From the NCBI GenBank assembly GCA_022843175.1, contig JALHOE010000011.1, forward strand, positions 1 to 64,000: a stretch of 64,000 bases of DNA. The letters run 5' to 3'. The position numbers were made by a program, and so were the translations under genes. This document shows, piece by piece, positions 25,410-35,305 of the stretch (position 1 is the stretch's first letter; each line of letters starts with the position of its first letter). This DNA comes from Deltaproteobacteria bacterium (GTDB lineage: Bacteria > Myxococcota_A > Polyangia > Polyangiales > JADJMO01). The notes beneath the pieces are model-generated. The model was given only the letters and a program-made list of their open reading frames with translations. It had not been told where the DNA came from and did no database searches.

Positions 25410-26369
25410 TTATGAGTCGTGGGCTGCGGAGGCGGTGCGGACGCGCTCGACGAGCGCCGCAGGGTCGGAGCCGAGCGACACCGAGCCGACAGGGATCCCG
25501 TGGCGCGCCGCCTCCTCCGCGGAGTCCGCGGTGAACACCACCGGCATCGCGGGGCGAGTCACCCCGATGCACCGCGCGAGGTGCGCGCCCGACATGCCGC
25601 GGAGCGCGAGGTCGGTGACGACGACGGCGAGCGCGCGGTTCTCGACGATCGCCAGCGCGTCGGCGGGCGCGCTGGCGGTGACCGTCTTCAGGCCGTGCTC
25701 GCCGAGCAGCGCCGCGGTCGCGGCGGCGCGTGTCGCGTCGTGGTGAACGACGAGCACGGTGACCTCGACGAGCTCGGAGACGAGGGCGCGCGGCACGCGG
25801 AGCTGACAGCGCGTGCGCTGCACGGCGAGCACACCGCCGAGCGCGCGCACCCGTGCCCGCAGCGCGAGCGCCAACTTGGCGGTCGGCGGTTCGCCGCCGG
25901 CCGGGATCGAGAGCGTCAGCTCGGCGGCGTCCTCACCGAACGAGAGAGAGACCTGGATCGTCCCGCGCCGCGTGCGGTGGGCGATCGACAGCGCGAGGTC
26001 GACGAGGAGGAGCCCGAGCGCGTCGGCGATCATCCGCGGCTCCGGGTCGGCGATCCGGACGGTGACCCGCTGGTCGGACACGTAGCGTATGAGCCGATCG
26101 ATCGCGAAGACGACGCTCCTGAGCTCCCCGTGCGGGGGGTGGCCGGCGAGATCCGTCAGCGCCGAGCACTGCCGAACGAGCGACTCGGCGCGCTGGACGG
26201 CCGCGAGCACCTCGTCGCATGTCTCGGTCGCCGCGGCGCCGCCGGCCCGGAACTGTCCGACGCTCGTCGCAATGATCGAGAGCGCGTTGTTGACGTCGTG
26301 CGCGAGCCGGGACGATGCGCGCAGCACCGCCTCGCGGCGCCGCTCGAGGAGCACGTCTCTGCGAGCCAT
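25410..26369 (-). CDS. degenerate histidine kinase-receiver protein
   Basis: A 319-residue protein. A HisKA-like helix with RLAHDVNNAL (His near 24) is followed by a reduced ATPase-like region lacking clear N, G1 and G2 boxes, and by a receiver-like domain (about 200-319). The receiver keeps VVVTDLALRGM but has HHD in place of the acidic DDD and no conserved Lys near the C-terminus. It probably cannot signal in the ordinary way. It starts directly after the stop of the intact sensor kinase, so it may modulate it as a phosphotransfer or dimer partner. Confidence 0.72.
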   Translation of the reverse strand: MARRDVLLERRREAVLRASSRLAHDVNNALSIIATSVGQFRAGGAAATETCDEVLAAVQRAESLVRQCSALTDLAGHPPHGELRSVVFAIDRLIRYVSDQRVTVRIADPEPRMIADALGLLLVDLALSIAHRTRRGTIQVSLSFGEDAAELTLSIPAGGEPPTAKLALALRARVRALGGVLAVQRTRCQLRVPRALVSELVEVTVLVVHHDATRAAATAALLGEHGLKTVTASAPADALAIVENRALAVVVTDLALRGMSGAHLARCIGVTRPAMPVVFTADSAEEAARHGIPVGSVSLGSDPAALVERVRTASAAHDS

Positions 26370-28028
26370 CTACTGCGCCCCCAGCACCCGAGCGATGGCG
26401 GAGCGAAGCGCCTCGGCGGCGAATGGTTTGTAGAGGAGCGCCTCGTTGGGCCTCAGCTCGACGGCCTCGCTCGCGGCCGCGTGGCCGGTGACGTGAACGA
26501 CGCAGACGTCGGGGAAGCAGCGCCGGACGCGATCGGCGAGCTCGCGGCCGTTCATGAACGGCATGATCGCATCGGTGACCAACACGTCGAGCTCGCCGTC
26601 CCACTTCTCGAGGTGACCGAGCGCCTCGCCGGCGCCCGACGCGCTGTGCACCTGGAAGCCGTACAGCTCGAGCGACCGCGCGAGGAGGCGGCGCAGGACG
26701 TCGTCGTCCTCGACGAGCAGCACCGAGACCGCGCGGGCCGGAGGGAGGGAGCTCACGCGGGCAGGCGCGATGGGCGAGGCCTCGCTGACCGGCAGCGTGA
26801 TGGACACGGTGGTGCCGAGCAGCTCCTCGCTCTCCACGCACATCGTTCCACCGGCGCCGCGCACCATCTCGAGCGACATCCACAGGCCGAGCCCCGTCCC
26901 GCTGGCATCGGCCTTGGTCGTGAAGAATGGCTCGAAGATGCGCGGCAATGCGGCGCGCGGGATGCCGACGCCGTTGTCGGTGATGACGATCGACGCCGAG
27001 GTCTCCGAGACGCGCTCGGTGCGCACCCTCACGCATCCGCCGCCCGGGAGCGCATCGCGCGCGTTGACGACACAGTTGAGGATCGCTTGCTCGAACCGCG
27101 TCCGGTCCACGTTTACCCTGGCGTTGGAGCTCGTGGTGCACTCGAGGTGGATCGCCTCGCCGAGCGCGTTGCGCAGGAGCGGCGCCAACTCCTCGATCAC
27201 GGCGTCGAGCTCCACCACGGCGGCGTCTCCGCTGCGGGAGCGGGCGTAGGTCAGCAAGCGGCGCGTGAGCTTGGCCCCGCGATCGACCGCGAGGCCGATC
27301 GCGGCGAGGTGCTCGGCCGCGGCGGGCGCGTGCTTCTCGGCCGCGGCGAGCTCGGCCGCGACGCGCACCACCGCGAGGAGGTTGTTGACGTCGTGGATCA
27401 CCGCGCTCGCGACGCGGCCGACCCCCTCGACTTGCAGCACCTGCTGCAGCTGCTGCTCCACTCGCGCCTGACGCGACACGTCTCGCACCACCGCGATGAG
27501 GAGCCCTTCGGTGCCGTGTTGCTCGCGTGAGATCGACGCCTCCATCGGGAAGCGCTCTCCGTCACGCCGACGCCCCCACAGCCGCGACCGGTCGCCCATG
27601 GTCCGCACCGACGGCCCACGGCGACGGTAGCTCTCGACGTGCTCGTCGTGACGACCGCGCACCTCTTCGGGGATGAGGATGGCGAGCGGCTCGCCGATGA
27701 CATCCTCCGGGGCGTAACCGAACATGCGCTGCGCGGCCGCGTTGAACACCACGATCCGCTGGTCGGGATCGATGGCGACGATGCCGTCCGGCGAGCCCTC
27801 GAGGAGCGCAGCGTGCACTGCCTCCGCGCGCGCACGCGCCTGCTCGGCCGCGTCACGCGCCAGCGCCGCGTGGACGATCATGCGCAGCGCCTCGTCCGGA
27901 ACGGAGTCCGCGAGGACGATCGCGTCCGCGGGGGCCGCTTCGGGGCTGGCGACGTCGAGCGCGAGGCCGAGCGCGGTGACCCGCGCGGCGAGCGCGTGAT
28001 CTCCGACGATCGTCAGCCGCCCCGTCAT
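26370..28028 (-). CDS. PAS-domain hybrid histidine kinase
   Basis: A 552-residue cytoplasmic sensor. An N-terminal 70 residues of unknown fold are followed by a PAS domain (about 80-195; LEGSPDGIVAID), a HisKA helix with His in VIHDVNNLL, a full HATPase_c domain (NCVVNARDAL, DNGVGIP, GTGLGL) and a C-terminal receiver with Asp in VLVTDAIMP and Lys in LLYKPF. There are no membrane helices. It is preceded by an ABC ATPase frame that overlaps its 5' end by 176 bases and followed at once by a degenerate kinase. The signal is unknown. Confidence 0.87.
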   Translation of the reverse strand: MTGRLTIVGDHALAARVTALGLALDVASPEAAPADAIVLADSVPDEALRMIVHAALARDAAEQARARAEAVHAALLEGSPDGIVAIDPDQRIVVFNAAAQRMFGYAPEDVIGEPLAILIPEEVRGRHDEHVESYRRRGPSVRTMGDRSRLWGRRRDGERFPMEASISREQHGTEGLLIAVVRDVSRQARVEQQLQQVLQVEGVGRVASAVIHDVNNLLAVVRVAAELAAAEKHAPAAAEHLAAIGLAVDRGAKLTRRLLTYARSRSGDAAVVELDAVIEELAPLLRNALGEAIHLECTTSSNARVNVDRTRFEQAILNCVVNARDALPGGGCVRVRTERVSETSASIVITDNGVGIPRAALPRIFEPFFTTKADASGTGLGLWMSLEMVRGAGGTMCVESEELLGTTVSITLPVSEASPIAPARVSSLPPARAVSVLLVEDDDVLRRLLARSLELYGFQVHSASGAGEALGHLEKWDGELDVLVTDAIMPFMNGRELADRVRRCFPDVCVVHVTGHAAASEAVELRPNEALLYKPFAAEALRSAIARVLGAQ

Positions 28029-28590
28029 CGCGAAAGAGGACGGCGCGCCGCGCGCCCTCGCGGGCGACGATCGCGAGCAGCGCGTCGCGCGCACGGTCGT
28101 CGAGCCCCACCGATGGCTCGTCGAGCACGAGGAGGCGCGTCTCGGCGGCGACCCCGCGGGCGACCGCGAGCGCGCGCTGCTGACCGAGCGGGAGATCGAT
28201 GACCCGCGCGTCCATCGTCTCGGCGAGCACGTCGAGCCCGAGCTCTCGGAGGATCCCACGCACGCGTTCGCGCTGCTGCGCATGGGTGAGCCGGTGGCGA
28301 TCGCGGAGCCCGATGAGAACGTTCTCGAAGACCGTCGCGATCATCAGGCGCGCGCTCTGCGCGAGGAGGAACGGCCGCTCGACGTCGTTGTAGCGAGCCT
28401 CGCCCCACGTGCGGAGCAGCGGCTGCGCGTCGTTGTGCCCGGCGATCGTGCGGACCAGCGTCGACTTGCCCGCGCCGCCCGGTCCCATCAGCGTCGTCAC
28501 GCCGAGCGACGGCACCTCGAGATCGATCGAGCGCAATACGACGTTGTCGCCGAAAGCAACGCCATAGCCGCGAAGCGTGAGGACCCCCAT
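27853..28590 (-). CDS. ABC ATPase frame, probably frameshifted at its 3' end
   Basis: A 245-codon frame. The first 185 residues are a good ABC ATPase: Walker A GPGGAGKS, signature region DLPLGQQRALAVARG (unusual LGQQR in place of LSGGQ) and Walker B LLVLDEPSVGLDD. After VLF the reading turns into Arg-rich low-quality sequence with no H-loop and runs 176 bases into the PAS kinase gene. In the kinase frame, the region just after that point (GDHALAARVTALGL) reads like sensible protein. A frameshift near 28030, or a fusion remnant, is likely. There is no permease beside it. The start faces the truncated reductase-globin gene. Confidence 0.6.
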   Translation of the reverse strand: MGVLTLRGYGVAFGDNVVLRSIDLEVPSLGVTTLMGPGGAGKSTLVRTIAGHNDAQPLLRTWGEARYNDVERPFLLAQSARLMIATVFENVLIGLRDRHRLTHAQQRERVRGILRELGLDVLAETMDARVIDLPLGQQRALAVARGVAAETRLLVLDEPSVGLDDRARDALLAIVAREGARRAVLFRDDGAADDRRRSRARRAGHRARPRARRRQPRSGPRGRDRPRGLRSGRGAAHDRPRGAGA

Positions 28591-28596
28591 CGCAAA

Positions 28597-29724
28597 TCGA
28601 GCCTCCCCGAGGACGGCTACCTCGAGCTCCACGTCGAGCGGATCGGGGGCGGGCGCTTGAGCCCGTACCTGTGCGATCGACTTCGCCCCGGCGACGAGGT
28701 GCAGATCCTCGGGCCGTTCGGGGAGTGCTACTACGAGCCGCGCGATCTCGATCAGCCCTTGCTCCTCGTCGCAACCGGCACCGGCCTCGCGCCGCTGCTC
28801 GGTGTGGCGCGGGACGCCGTCGCGCGCGGCCATCGGGGGACGATCGCGCTGTTTCACGGCGCGCGGAGCCGCGACGAGCTGTATCTGCACGGCGAGCTCG
28901 CGCCGATGGTGCAATACGTCGGCTGCGTGTCGGGCCCGACCGCGGCGACCGACGTCGCGCACGGCCGCGCGGTCGACGTCGCGCTCGCGCGGCACCCGGA
29001 GCTCGCCGGCTACGGCGTGTTCATCGCCGGCGCGCCGGAGGCGGTCGAGGAGACTCGATGCCGCGCGATCGCGGCCGGCTGCGATCGGCGCGACGTGCGC
29101 GTGGACGCTTTCACCCCGACGCAGCCGTATCAGCCCGACGACCGCGCGAAGCTCGCGCGGATCGAGCCCGATCCGGCGTTGTGGCAGGCGCTCGACCACG
29201 GGCGCCTCCTCCGCGCGATCCTCGAGGCCTTCTACGCCCGCGTCTACGTCGACCCGCGGCTCGCGCCCTTCTTCCAGCGCACCTCGATCACCCGCGCGGT
29301 CGACAAGCAGTACGAGTTCCTGGCCTGGCTGATCAGCGGCGAGGGCGGCTACTTCGGGCTCAACCCGTTCAACGCTCACCACTGGATGGTGATCAGCGAC
29401 GAGCTCTTCGACTACCGCGAGCAGCTCCTCGAAGCGACGATGCGCGCGCACGGCCTCGACGAGGCGAGCGTCCGGCGATGGGCCGCGCTCCACGAGCGAT
29501 TCCGCCGCGAGATCGTCAAGCAGGCGCCGCGCGGCCTGGTCCGTGACGGCGTCGAGATGCCGGCGGAGGGCTACAGCGAAGAGACCGTCGACGTGGCGAC
29601 GATCTGCGACGGCTGCGCAGAGCCGATGGACGTCGGCTCCCTCGGCCGGCTGCACGTACGCACCGGCGAGCTGTTCTGCGGTCGCTGCGCGGCGCGACGC
29701 GCCACGGTGCCCCCGCCGGCGTAG
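28597..29724 (+). CDS. 5'-truncated FAD/NAD reductase-truncated globin protein
   Basis: The frame from about 28597 matches the second half of an FNR-type reductase (SSLPEDGYLEL, GRLSPYLCD, GPFGECYY, LLVATGTGLAPLLG for NAD binding, CRAIAAGC). It is joined to a truncated-globin domain (about PFFQRTSI, NAHHWMV with candidate heme His, LFDYREQLL) and a four-Cys tail (CDGC, CGRC). The expected N-terminal part with the FAD R-x-Y-S motif is absent; an ABC ATPase gene begins on the other strand at the break. No good start exists; TTG 28657 or GTG 28699 are the nearest. It may be a remnant or a shortened, still-working globin protein for NO or oxygen. Confidence 0.6.
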   Translation, partial: SSLPEDGYLELHVERIGGGRLSPYLCDRLRPGDEVQILGPFGECYYEPRDLDQPLLLVATGTGLAPLLGVARDAVARGHRGTIALFHGARSRDELYLHGELAPMVQYVGCVSGPTAATDVAHGRAVDVALARHPELAGYGVFIAGAPEAVEETRCRAIAAGCDRRDVRVDAFTPTQPYQPDDRAKLARIEPDPALWQALDHGRLLRAILEAFYARVYVDPRLAPFFQRTSITRAVDKQYEFLAWLISGEGGYFGLNPFNAHHWMVISDELFDYREQLLEATMRAHGLDEASVRRWAALHERFRREIVKQAPRGLVRDGVEMPAEGYSEETVDVATICDGCAEPMDVGSLGRLHVRTGELFCGRCAARRATVPPPA

Positions 29725-29727
29725 ACG

Positions 29728-31104
<1,377 letters not shown>

Positions 31105-31117
31105 TGGGCTTCCTCAA

Positions 31118-32680
31118 CTACTCCGTACCACTCGCGATCGCGAGAGGTAGGGTAACTCGAAACACCGTCTTTCCGGGGTGACTCTCGACCGCCACGGCGC
31201 CGCCGTGATCCGTCACGATGCGATGCACGATGGCAAGGCCGAGGCCCGTGCCCTCGGGCTTGGTGGTGTAGAACGCGTCGAACACCGGCGCGTGGGGATC
31301 GGGGAGCCCGGGGCCCTGATCCTCGATCTCGATCAGCGCGACGCGCGGCTGCCGCCGCACGCGAATCGTCGCCGCGCCGCCCCCGTCGGTGGCCATGGCC
31401 TCGACCGCGTTCTGGAGGAGGTTGAGGACGACCTGCTCAATCTTGGCGGGGTCGGCGTCGATCAGGAGCTCGGCCCCCGGCATGTCGAGGGTCAACGTGC
31501 AGCCCGCGGTGGCGAGCGTGGGGGCAACGAGCAACGCGACCTTCTCGCACAGGCGCTGCACGATCACCGGCCTTCGGTCGAGCGGCTTCGGCCGCGCGAA
31601 GTCGAGGAACTCGGTGACCAGCGTCGACAGGCGCTTGATCTCGTCGCCCACGACCTTCACGGCCTCGAGCGAGTCGGCGTCGGCGCCGGTGCGCCGCAGG
31701 CCACGCTCGAGGAACGTGACGTGGAGGTGCGCGCCGTTGAGCGGGTTGCGGATCTCGTGGGCGAGACCAGCGGCCATGGTGCCGATCGCCGCGAGCTTCT
31801 CCTGCTGACGGGTGCGCTCGGCGGTCGCAGCCTCGTCGGTCACGTCGCGACCGATCGCGAACGCGATGACCTGCTCCTCGGCCGCGGCGGCGTGCGCGAG
31901 CTGCCAGTCGACGAGGCGGAGCCGGCCCGACACGGTGCGGAGCGGAGCGCCGGCGAGCGAGACGATCGCCTTCTGCCCCTCGAGCACCGCGTTGATGTCG
32001 CTCGCGTCGCTGCCCTCGGGAAACATCGTCTCGATGAACGGACGCCCGAGCACCTGGTCGCGCTCTCGCTGGGTCGCCCGCTCGGCCGCGCGGTTGAACA
32101 GCGCGATGGTGCCCTCGCGCGTGATCCCCACCACGAGGTACGGCGCGAGCTCCACGGCGTTCTCGTAGTGATGCTCGCTGCGCGCGAGCGCGCGGGCGGC
32201 GGTGCGCTTCAGTCGCGCGGCGTAGTCGTCGAGATAGGTCTCGAGCATCATCGCCAGCTCGAGGTCGAGCGCGCGGATGATCGAGGTCCGCACGGCCGTC
32301 GCGCGCGCGCCGAGCTGAGCGTCGGCGATCTCGTTGAACGAGATATGGATGAGCGCCATCGCGCTGAAGACGTAGCGCTGCGGGAGGTTGACGCGCACGT
32401 GGACGGCGCCGATCTTCAGCGTCTCGTCGATGTAGGCCTGGTCGCGCTCGGCGGTGCACACGCGGTCCATCCAACGCACGAGGGAGCGTTGTAGCCGCGC
32501 GATCTGGTCCTCGCCCGACAAGACCGCGTGGGCCTGCTCGTGCTCTCGAATCCGCTCGTAGAAATCGCGCGAGATTCGCTCGAACTGGGGGCGCGCCAGC
32601 TCGTGAAACGCGCGCAGGTTTTCGAGGTCCTCGGCGCCGAAGCGGACGTAGCGCCGCAGCTCCTCGAAGCGTTGGTTCAC
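31118..32680 (-). CDS. globin-coupled sensor histidine kinase
   Basis: A 520-residue soluble kinase. Residues 1-160 are a globin-coupled sensor domain (FGAEDLENLRAFHELARPQF ... KIGAVHVRVNLPQRYVFSAM) with the proximal heme His at about 94. A PAS domain (about 170-285) is followed by HisKA with His308 in GLAHEIRNPL and HATPase_c (NLLQNAVEAM, DQGPGLP, GTGLGLAIV). Heme globin sensors respond to oxygen, NO or CO. It lies 13 bases before the NtrC-type gene, forming a two-component pair. Confidence 0.9.
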   Translation of the reverse strand: MNQRFEELRRYVRFGAEDLENLRAFHELARPQFERISRDFYERIREHEQAHAVLSGEDQIARLQRSLVRWMDRVCTAERDQAYIDETLKIGAVHVRVNLPQRYVFSAMALIHISFNEIADAQLGARATAVRTSIIRALDLELAMMLETYLDDYAARLKRTAARALARSEHHYENAVELAPYLVVGITREGTIALFNRAAERATQRERDQVLGRPFIETMFPEGSDASDINAVLEGQKAIVSLAGAPLRTVSGRLRLVDWQLAHAAAAEEQVIAFAIGRDVTDEAATAERTRQQEKLAAIGTMAAGLAHEIRNPLNGAHLHVTFLERGLRRTGADADSLEAVKVVGDEIKRLSTLVTEFLDFARPKPLDRRPVIVQRLCEKVALLVAPTLATAGCTLTLDMPGAELLIDADPAKIEQVVLNLLQNAVEAMATDGGGAATIRVRRQPRVALIEIEDQGPGLPDPHAPVFDAFYTTKPEGTGLGLAIVHRIVTDHGGAVAVESHPGKTVFRVTLPLAIASGTE

Positions 32681-32689
32681 AGCGATACC

Positions 32690-33079
32690 CTAACGACGCT
32701 CGTCGATGGCTTGCAACGTCACCGCGAGAGCGCGCTCGGCGTCGGTCGCGGTGAAGATGCCGACCACGTTCTCGCCGCTGACGACGATCGCCGCGTCTGC
32801 GTGCTTTTCGGCCATCATCGTGGCGACGTCGGCGGCGATGTCGGTCGGGTCCACCACGAGCGCCTCGCGCAGCATCACCGCGCGCACCGGGTGATGGGGC
32901 TCCCCGCGATCGAGATCCTTGAGCGCGACGACGCCGACCAGGTGCCCGTCGTCGCGCACCGGCAGATGGCCGACGTGATAGTCGGCCATCATCGAGCGCG
33001 CGGCGGCCAGGCTCATGTCCGCTCCGATGGTCAGCGGAGCGGAGGTCATCAGCTGTTCCATGGTGTGCGGCAGCGGCAT
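32690..33079 (-). CDS. CBS-pair protein
   Basis: A 129-residue CBS pair (MEQLMTSAPLTIGADMSL ... HLPVRDDGHLVGVVALKDL; then VMLREALVVDPTDIAAD ... GIFTATDAERAL). The DDHLVGVVALKDLDRGEPHH linker is charged. ATG 33079 fits the sigma-54 spacing; a TTG at 33097 is less likely. It runs in the same direction as the globin-coupled kinase downstream and ends ten bases before it, so some kinase mRNA may come from this promoter. Confidence 0.88.
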   Translation of the reverse strand: MPLPHTMEQLMTSAPLTIGADMSLAAARSMMADYHVGHLPVRDDGHLVGVVALKDLDRGEPHHPVRAVMLREALVVDPTDIAADVATMMAEKHADAAIVVSGENVVGIFTATDAERALAVTLQAIDERR

Positions 33080-33092
33080 GGGGAACCCCAAG

Positions 33093-33108
33093 AGCAACGC
33101 GCATGCCT
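33093..33108 (-). promoter_or_regulatory. sigma-54 promoter before CBS and globin kinase genes
   Basis: Minus-strand AGGCATGCGCGTTGCT with GG-N10-GC and TTGCT. The -12 C is 15 bases before ATG 33079. If reading passes on into the kinase and NtrC-type genes, the activator would stimulate its own synthesis. Confidence 0.65.
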
Positions 33109-33190
33109 CGCGCGCTCGCGCCCCAATATCACGCCGGTTTTGCCGCCCCGATGCAAGCCGTGCGGTGCGCGCCGGGCGCGCGCTGCCGAC

Positions 33191-33553
33191 CTACTTTTTG
33201 AACGAGCGGATCTTCGCGACGAGCCCGTCGACCAGGGCCGGCTTGGCCTCGAGGTCCGGGTTCGGCGGCATCAGCGGGCTCTTTCCCGCCGCCGCGCCGC
33301 CCTTGACGATGACCTTGCGGAGGTCGTCGTCGGTGACCGCGGCCTGCCACGCAGCGTCGTTGTAGGCGCGCGGCTTGGGGTTGAGGTTGGCGGCCGCCGG
33401 ACCGTTCCCCGAGCCGTCGGTTCCGTGGCACGTCGCGCACCGCTGGCCGAAGAGCTCCTCGGCCTCGGCCGGGACGGCGGCGGCCTTCGGCTCGTCCTTC
33501 TTACACGCGACCGACAGGACAGCGACCAACGAGACGACGATCCAACGATTCAT
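33191..33553 (-). CDS. monoheme cytochrome c lipoprotein
   Basis: A 120-residue lipoprotein: lipobox LSVAC (Cys near 17), class I cytochrome c site CATCHGTDGSG and a distal Met in the SPLMPPNP segment. It should carry single electrons in the periplasm. A strong ribosome site (AGGAGG) lies before ATG 33553. It is divergent from the Crp/Fnr gene, a common layout for low-oxygen respiration genes. Confidence 0.88.
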   Translation of the reverse strand: MNRWIVVSLVAVLSVACKKDEPKAAAVPAEAEELFGQRCATCHGTDGSGNGPAAANLNPKPRAYNDAAWQAAVTDDDLRKVIVKGGAAAGKSPLMPPNPDLEAKPALVDGLVAKIRSFKK

Positions 33554-33566
33554 GACGTTCCTCCTG

Positions 33567-33582
33567 CGCAGGACGCGCGCCT
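33567..33582 (-). promoter_or_regulatory. weak sigma-54-like site before the monoheme cytochrome
   Basis: Minus-strand AGGCGCGCGTCCTGCG has GG-N10-GC and lies 15 bases from ATG 33553, the same spacing as the stronger sites, but the -12 box is CTGCG. The good ribosome site lies between it and the ATG and would be mostly outside a message starting there, so this may be chance. Confidence 0.25.
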
Positions 33583-33641
33583 CGGCGCAAACGGTGCGCT
33601 TTGCTTCGACGCAGCGCCGACGAGATACGGGCGCAGCGACA

Positions 33642-33657
33642 TGGCCTCGTTCTTGTA
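33642..33657 (+). promoter_or_regulatory. variant sigma-54-like site before the Crp/Fnr gene
   Basis: TGGCCTCGTTCTTGTA has a perfect TGG and a TTGTA -12 box (GT in place of GC), ten-base spacing, and its -12 end is 15 bases before GTG 33671. Confidence 0.35.
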
Positions 33658-33670
33658 GCTCGGCCGCCTC

Positions 33671-34405
33671 GTGCCCGTCGCTGCGATCGATCATCCGACT
33701 CCCACTGTCGACAAACTCCTGGCCGCGAGCCGCTTGTTCGGCCACCTCCCGCTCGGGACGCGAGTCGCCGTCGCGGCCCGCACCACCCGCCGCGCGTTCG
33801 CGCGAGGGGAGCGCATCTTCCGCGCCCGCGAACAGGCCACGAACTTCAACCTGATCCTCTCTGGGGTCGTGAAGATCGTGCGGCCAGTGGCAGACGGGAG
33901 CGAGGCCATCGTCGGTCTGTTCGGCCCGCGCGAGAGCATCGGGGATCCCGCGATCATCGGGCGCTCGAGCTACCTCGCAGACGCGGTCGTCGCGAGCGAC
34001 TTCGCCGAGGTCCTCTCGGTCGACGCGGCGCCGGTGCTCGCGATGGCGACCCGCTGCCCGGAGGTCGCTGGCGCGCTCAACCGCGTCCTGCTCGAGCACA
34101 CCCGCGCGCTGCACGAGAAGATCGGCGTGATGAGCGCGGGCTCTGCGCCCAAGCGTCTCGCCACCCTGTTCCTGCTCCTCGCCGAGCGCTTCGGCGACGA
34201 GACCGAGGACGGCACGTTGATCATCCCGCTCCCGCTCTCGAGGGGCGAGCTCGCGAGCATGATCGGCGCGCGCGTGGAGACGACCATCCGTATCGCGCGC
34301 AAGTTCGAGCGCGCCGGAATGCTCGAGACCAGTCACGACGGCTTCTGCGTCCGCGACGCCGAGGCGCTGGTCGCGGAGACCAGGGCGCGCTCGCACGGGG
34401 ACTGA
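33671..34405 (+). CDS. Crp/Fnr-family transcription regulator
   Basis: A 244-residue regulator with an N-terminal cyclic-nucleotide-type beta-roll (about 25-140; GERIFRAREQATNFNLILSG) and a C-terminal winged helix (LSRGELASMIGARVETTIRIARKFERAGM). There is no N-terminal Cys cluster, so it is not a classic Fnr iron-sulfur sensor. A direct heme, NO or nucleotide ligand is possible. The start is GTG 33671; no ribosome site is evident. It is divergent from the monoheme cytochrome. Confidence 0.88.
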   Translation: MPVAAIDHPTPTVDKLLAASRLFGHLPLGTRVAVAARTTRRAFARGERIFRAREQATNFNLILSGVVKIVRPVADGSEAIVGLFGPRESIGDPAIIGRSSYLADAVVASDFAEVLSVDAAPVLAMATRCPEVAGALNRVLLEHTRALHEKIGVMSAGSAPKRLATLFLLLAERFGDETEDGTLIIPLPLSRGELASMIGARVETTIRIARKFERAGMLETSHDGFCVRDAEALVAETRARSHGD

Positions 34406-35305
34406 TCAGCGGTAGGTGAACACGACCTCGTGGTCGCAGATGCGGAACGTGTCGCCCTCGGCGATCGCCTTGCGGGTGACGCGCTGGCCCTGGTACTCGA
34501 CGCCGTTGGTCGATCCCAGATCGACCATGTAATAGACACCGTTCTGGAACTCGACCATCGCGTGCTGGCGCGACACGTTCGGATCCTTGATGGTGAGGTC
34601 GCTCGTCTGACGGCCGCGACCGATGATGAACTTCTCTTTGTTCACCGGCGTGCGCTCGCCCTGATAGATGGCGATGAGACCGCCGACGAACGCGGGCTGA
34701 ATCGGCGCGGCGACGTTCCCCGCGTGCTGGTGGTGCTGGTGGTGCTGCGGCTGCGACTGCATCGGCGGCGGCTGGTGCTGCGGCTGCGACTGCATCGGCG
34801 GCGGAGGAGGCGGCATGGAGCCGCGCGGCAACGGCGGCGGTCCGCCCATCGGTCCGCGCGAGCCGGGCGGAGGAGGCGTGGGCGCCATCTGCGCCTGTCG
34901 CCCCCCGGTCGCGGGCGGAGGCGGAGGAAGCCGGCCGCCACCCGGCGGCGGCGGAGGAGGGGGCGGAGGGAGACGACCGCCGCTCTGCATCGGCGGGGGC
35001 GCCGAGACCATCGGGGCCGACGGCCGGGCCATGGGAACCGCAGGCGCGGTGGGCGGCAGCGGGGGACGCTGCGTGGGCTGGTTGTCGCCGGCGTCGCGCG
35101 CACCGGGGAACGGCGTGCGCGAGGAGCCCTGCCCGCTCTGCGCGCCGTAGCTGCGCTGACGAGCGTATTGCTTCATCGCCTCGTTGATGAGGTAGTCGAT
35201 GCTGCACTCCAGCTCGCGAGCCATCTGCTCGAACGTCTCCCAGAGCTGGTCTCGGCACTGGAAGGTGCGTGGGCTCTTCCTGCTCGCGTCGTTCTGCTGA
35301 TTCAT
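34406..35305 (-). CDS. ribbon-helix-helix, proline-rich, FHA protein
   Basis: A 299-residue protein in three parts. Residues 1-50 look like a ribbon-helix-helix segment (FQCRDQLWETFEQMARELEC, then DYLINEAMKQYA). Residues 60-195 are low-complexity Pro/Gly/Gln/His. Residues 205-299 are a full FHA domain (FIIGRGRQTSDLTI, NVSRQHAMVEF, DLGSTNGVEYQGQRV), which binds phosphothreonine. It may link Ser/Thr kinase signals to DNA or to a partner. The ATG overlaps the TAA of the HEAT-like lipoprotein (TAATG). Confidence 0.82.
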   Translation of the reverse strand: MNQQNDASRKSPRTFQCRDQLWETFEQMARELECSIDYLINEAMKQYARQRSYGAQSGQGSSRTPFPGARDAGDNQPTQRPPLPPTAPAVPMARPSAPMVSAPPPMQSGGRLPPPPPPPPPGGGRLPPPPPATGGRQAQMAPTPPPPGSRGPMGGPPPLPRGSMPPPPPPMQSQPQHQPPPMQSQPQHHQHHQHAGNVAAPIQPAFVGGLIAIYQGERTPVNKEKFIIGRGRQTSDLTIKDPNVSRQHAMVEFQNGVYYMVDLGSTNGVEYQGQRVTRKAIAEGDTFRICDHEVVFTYR

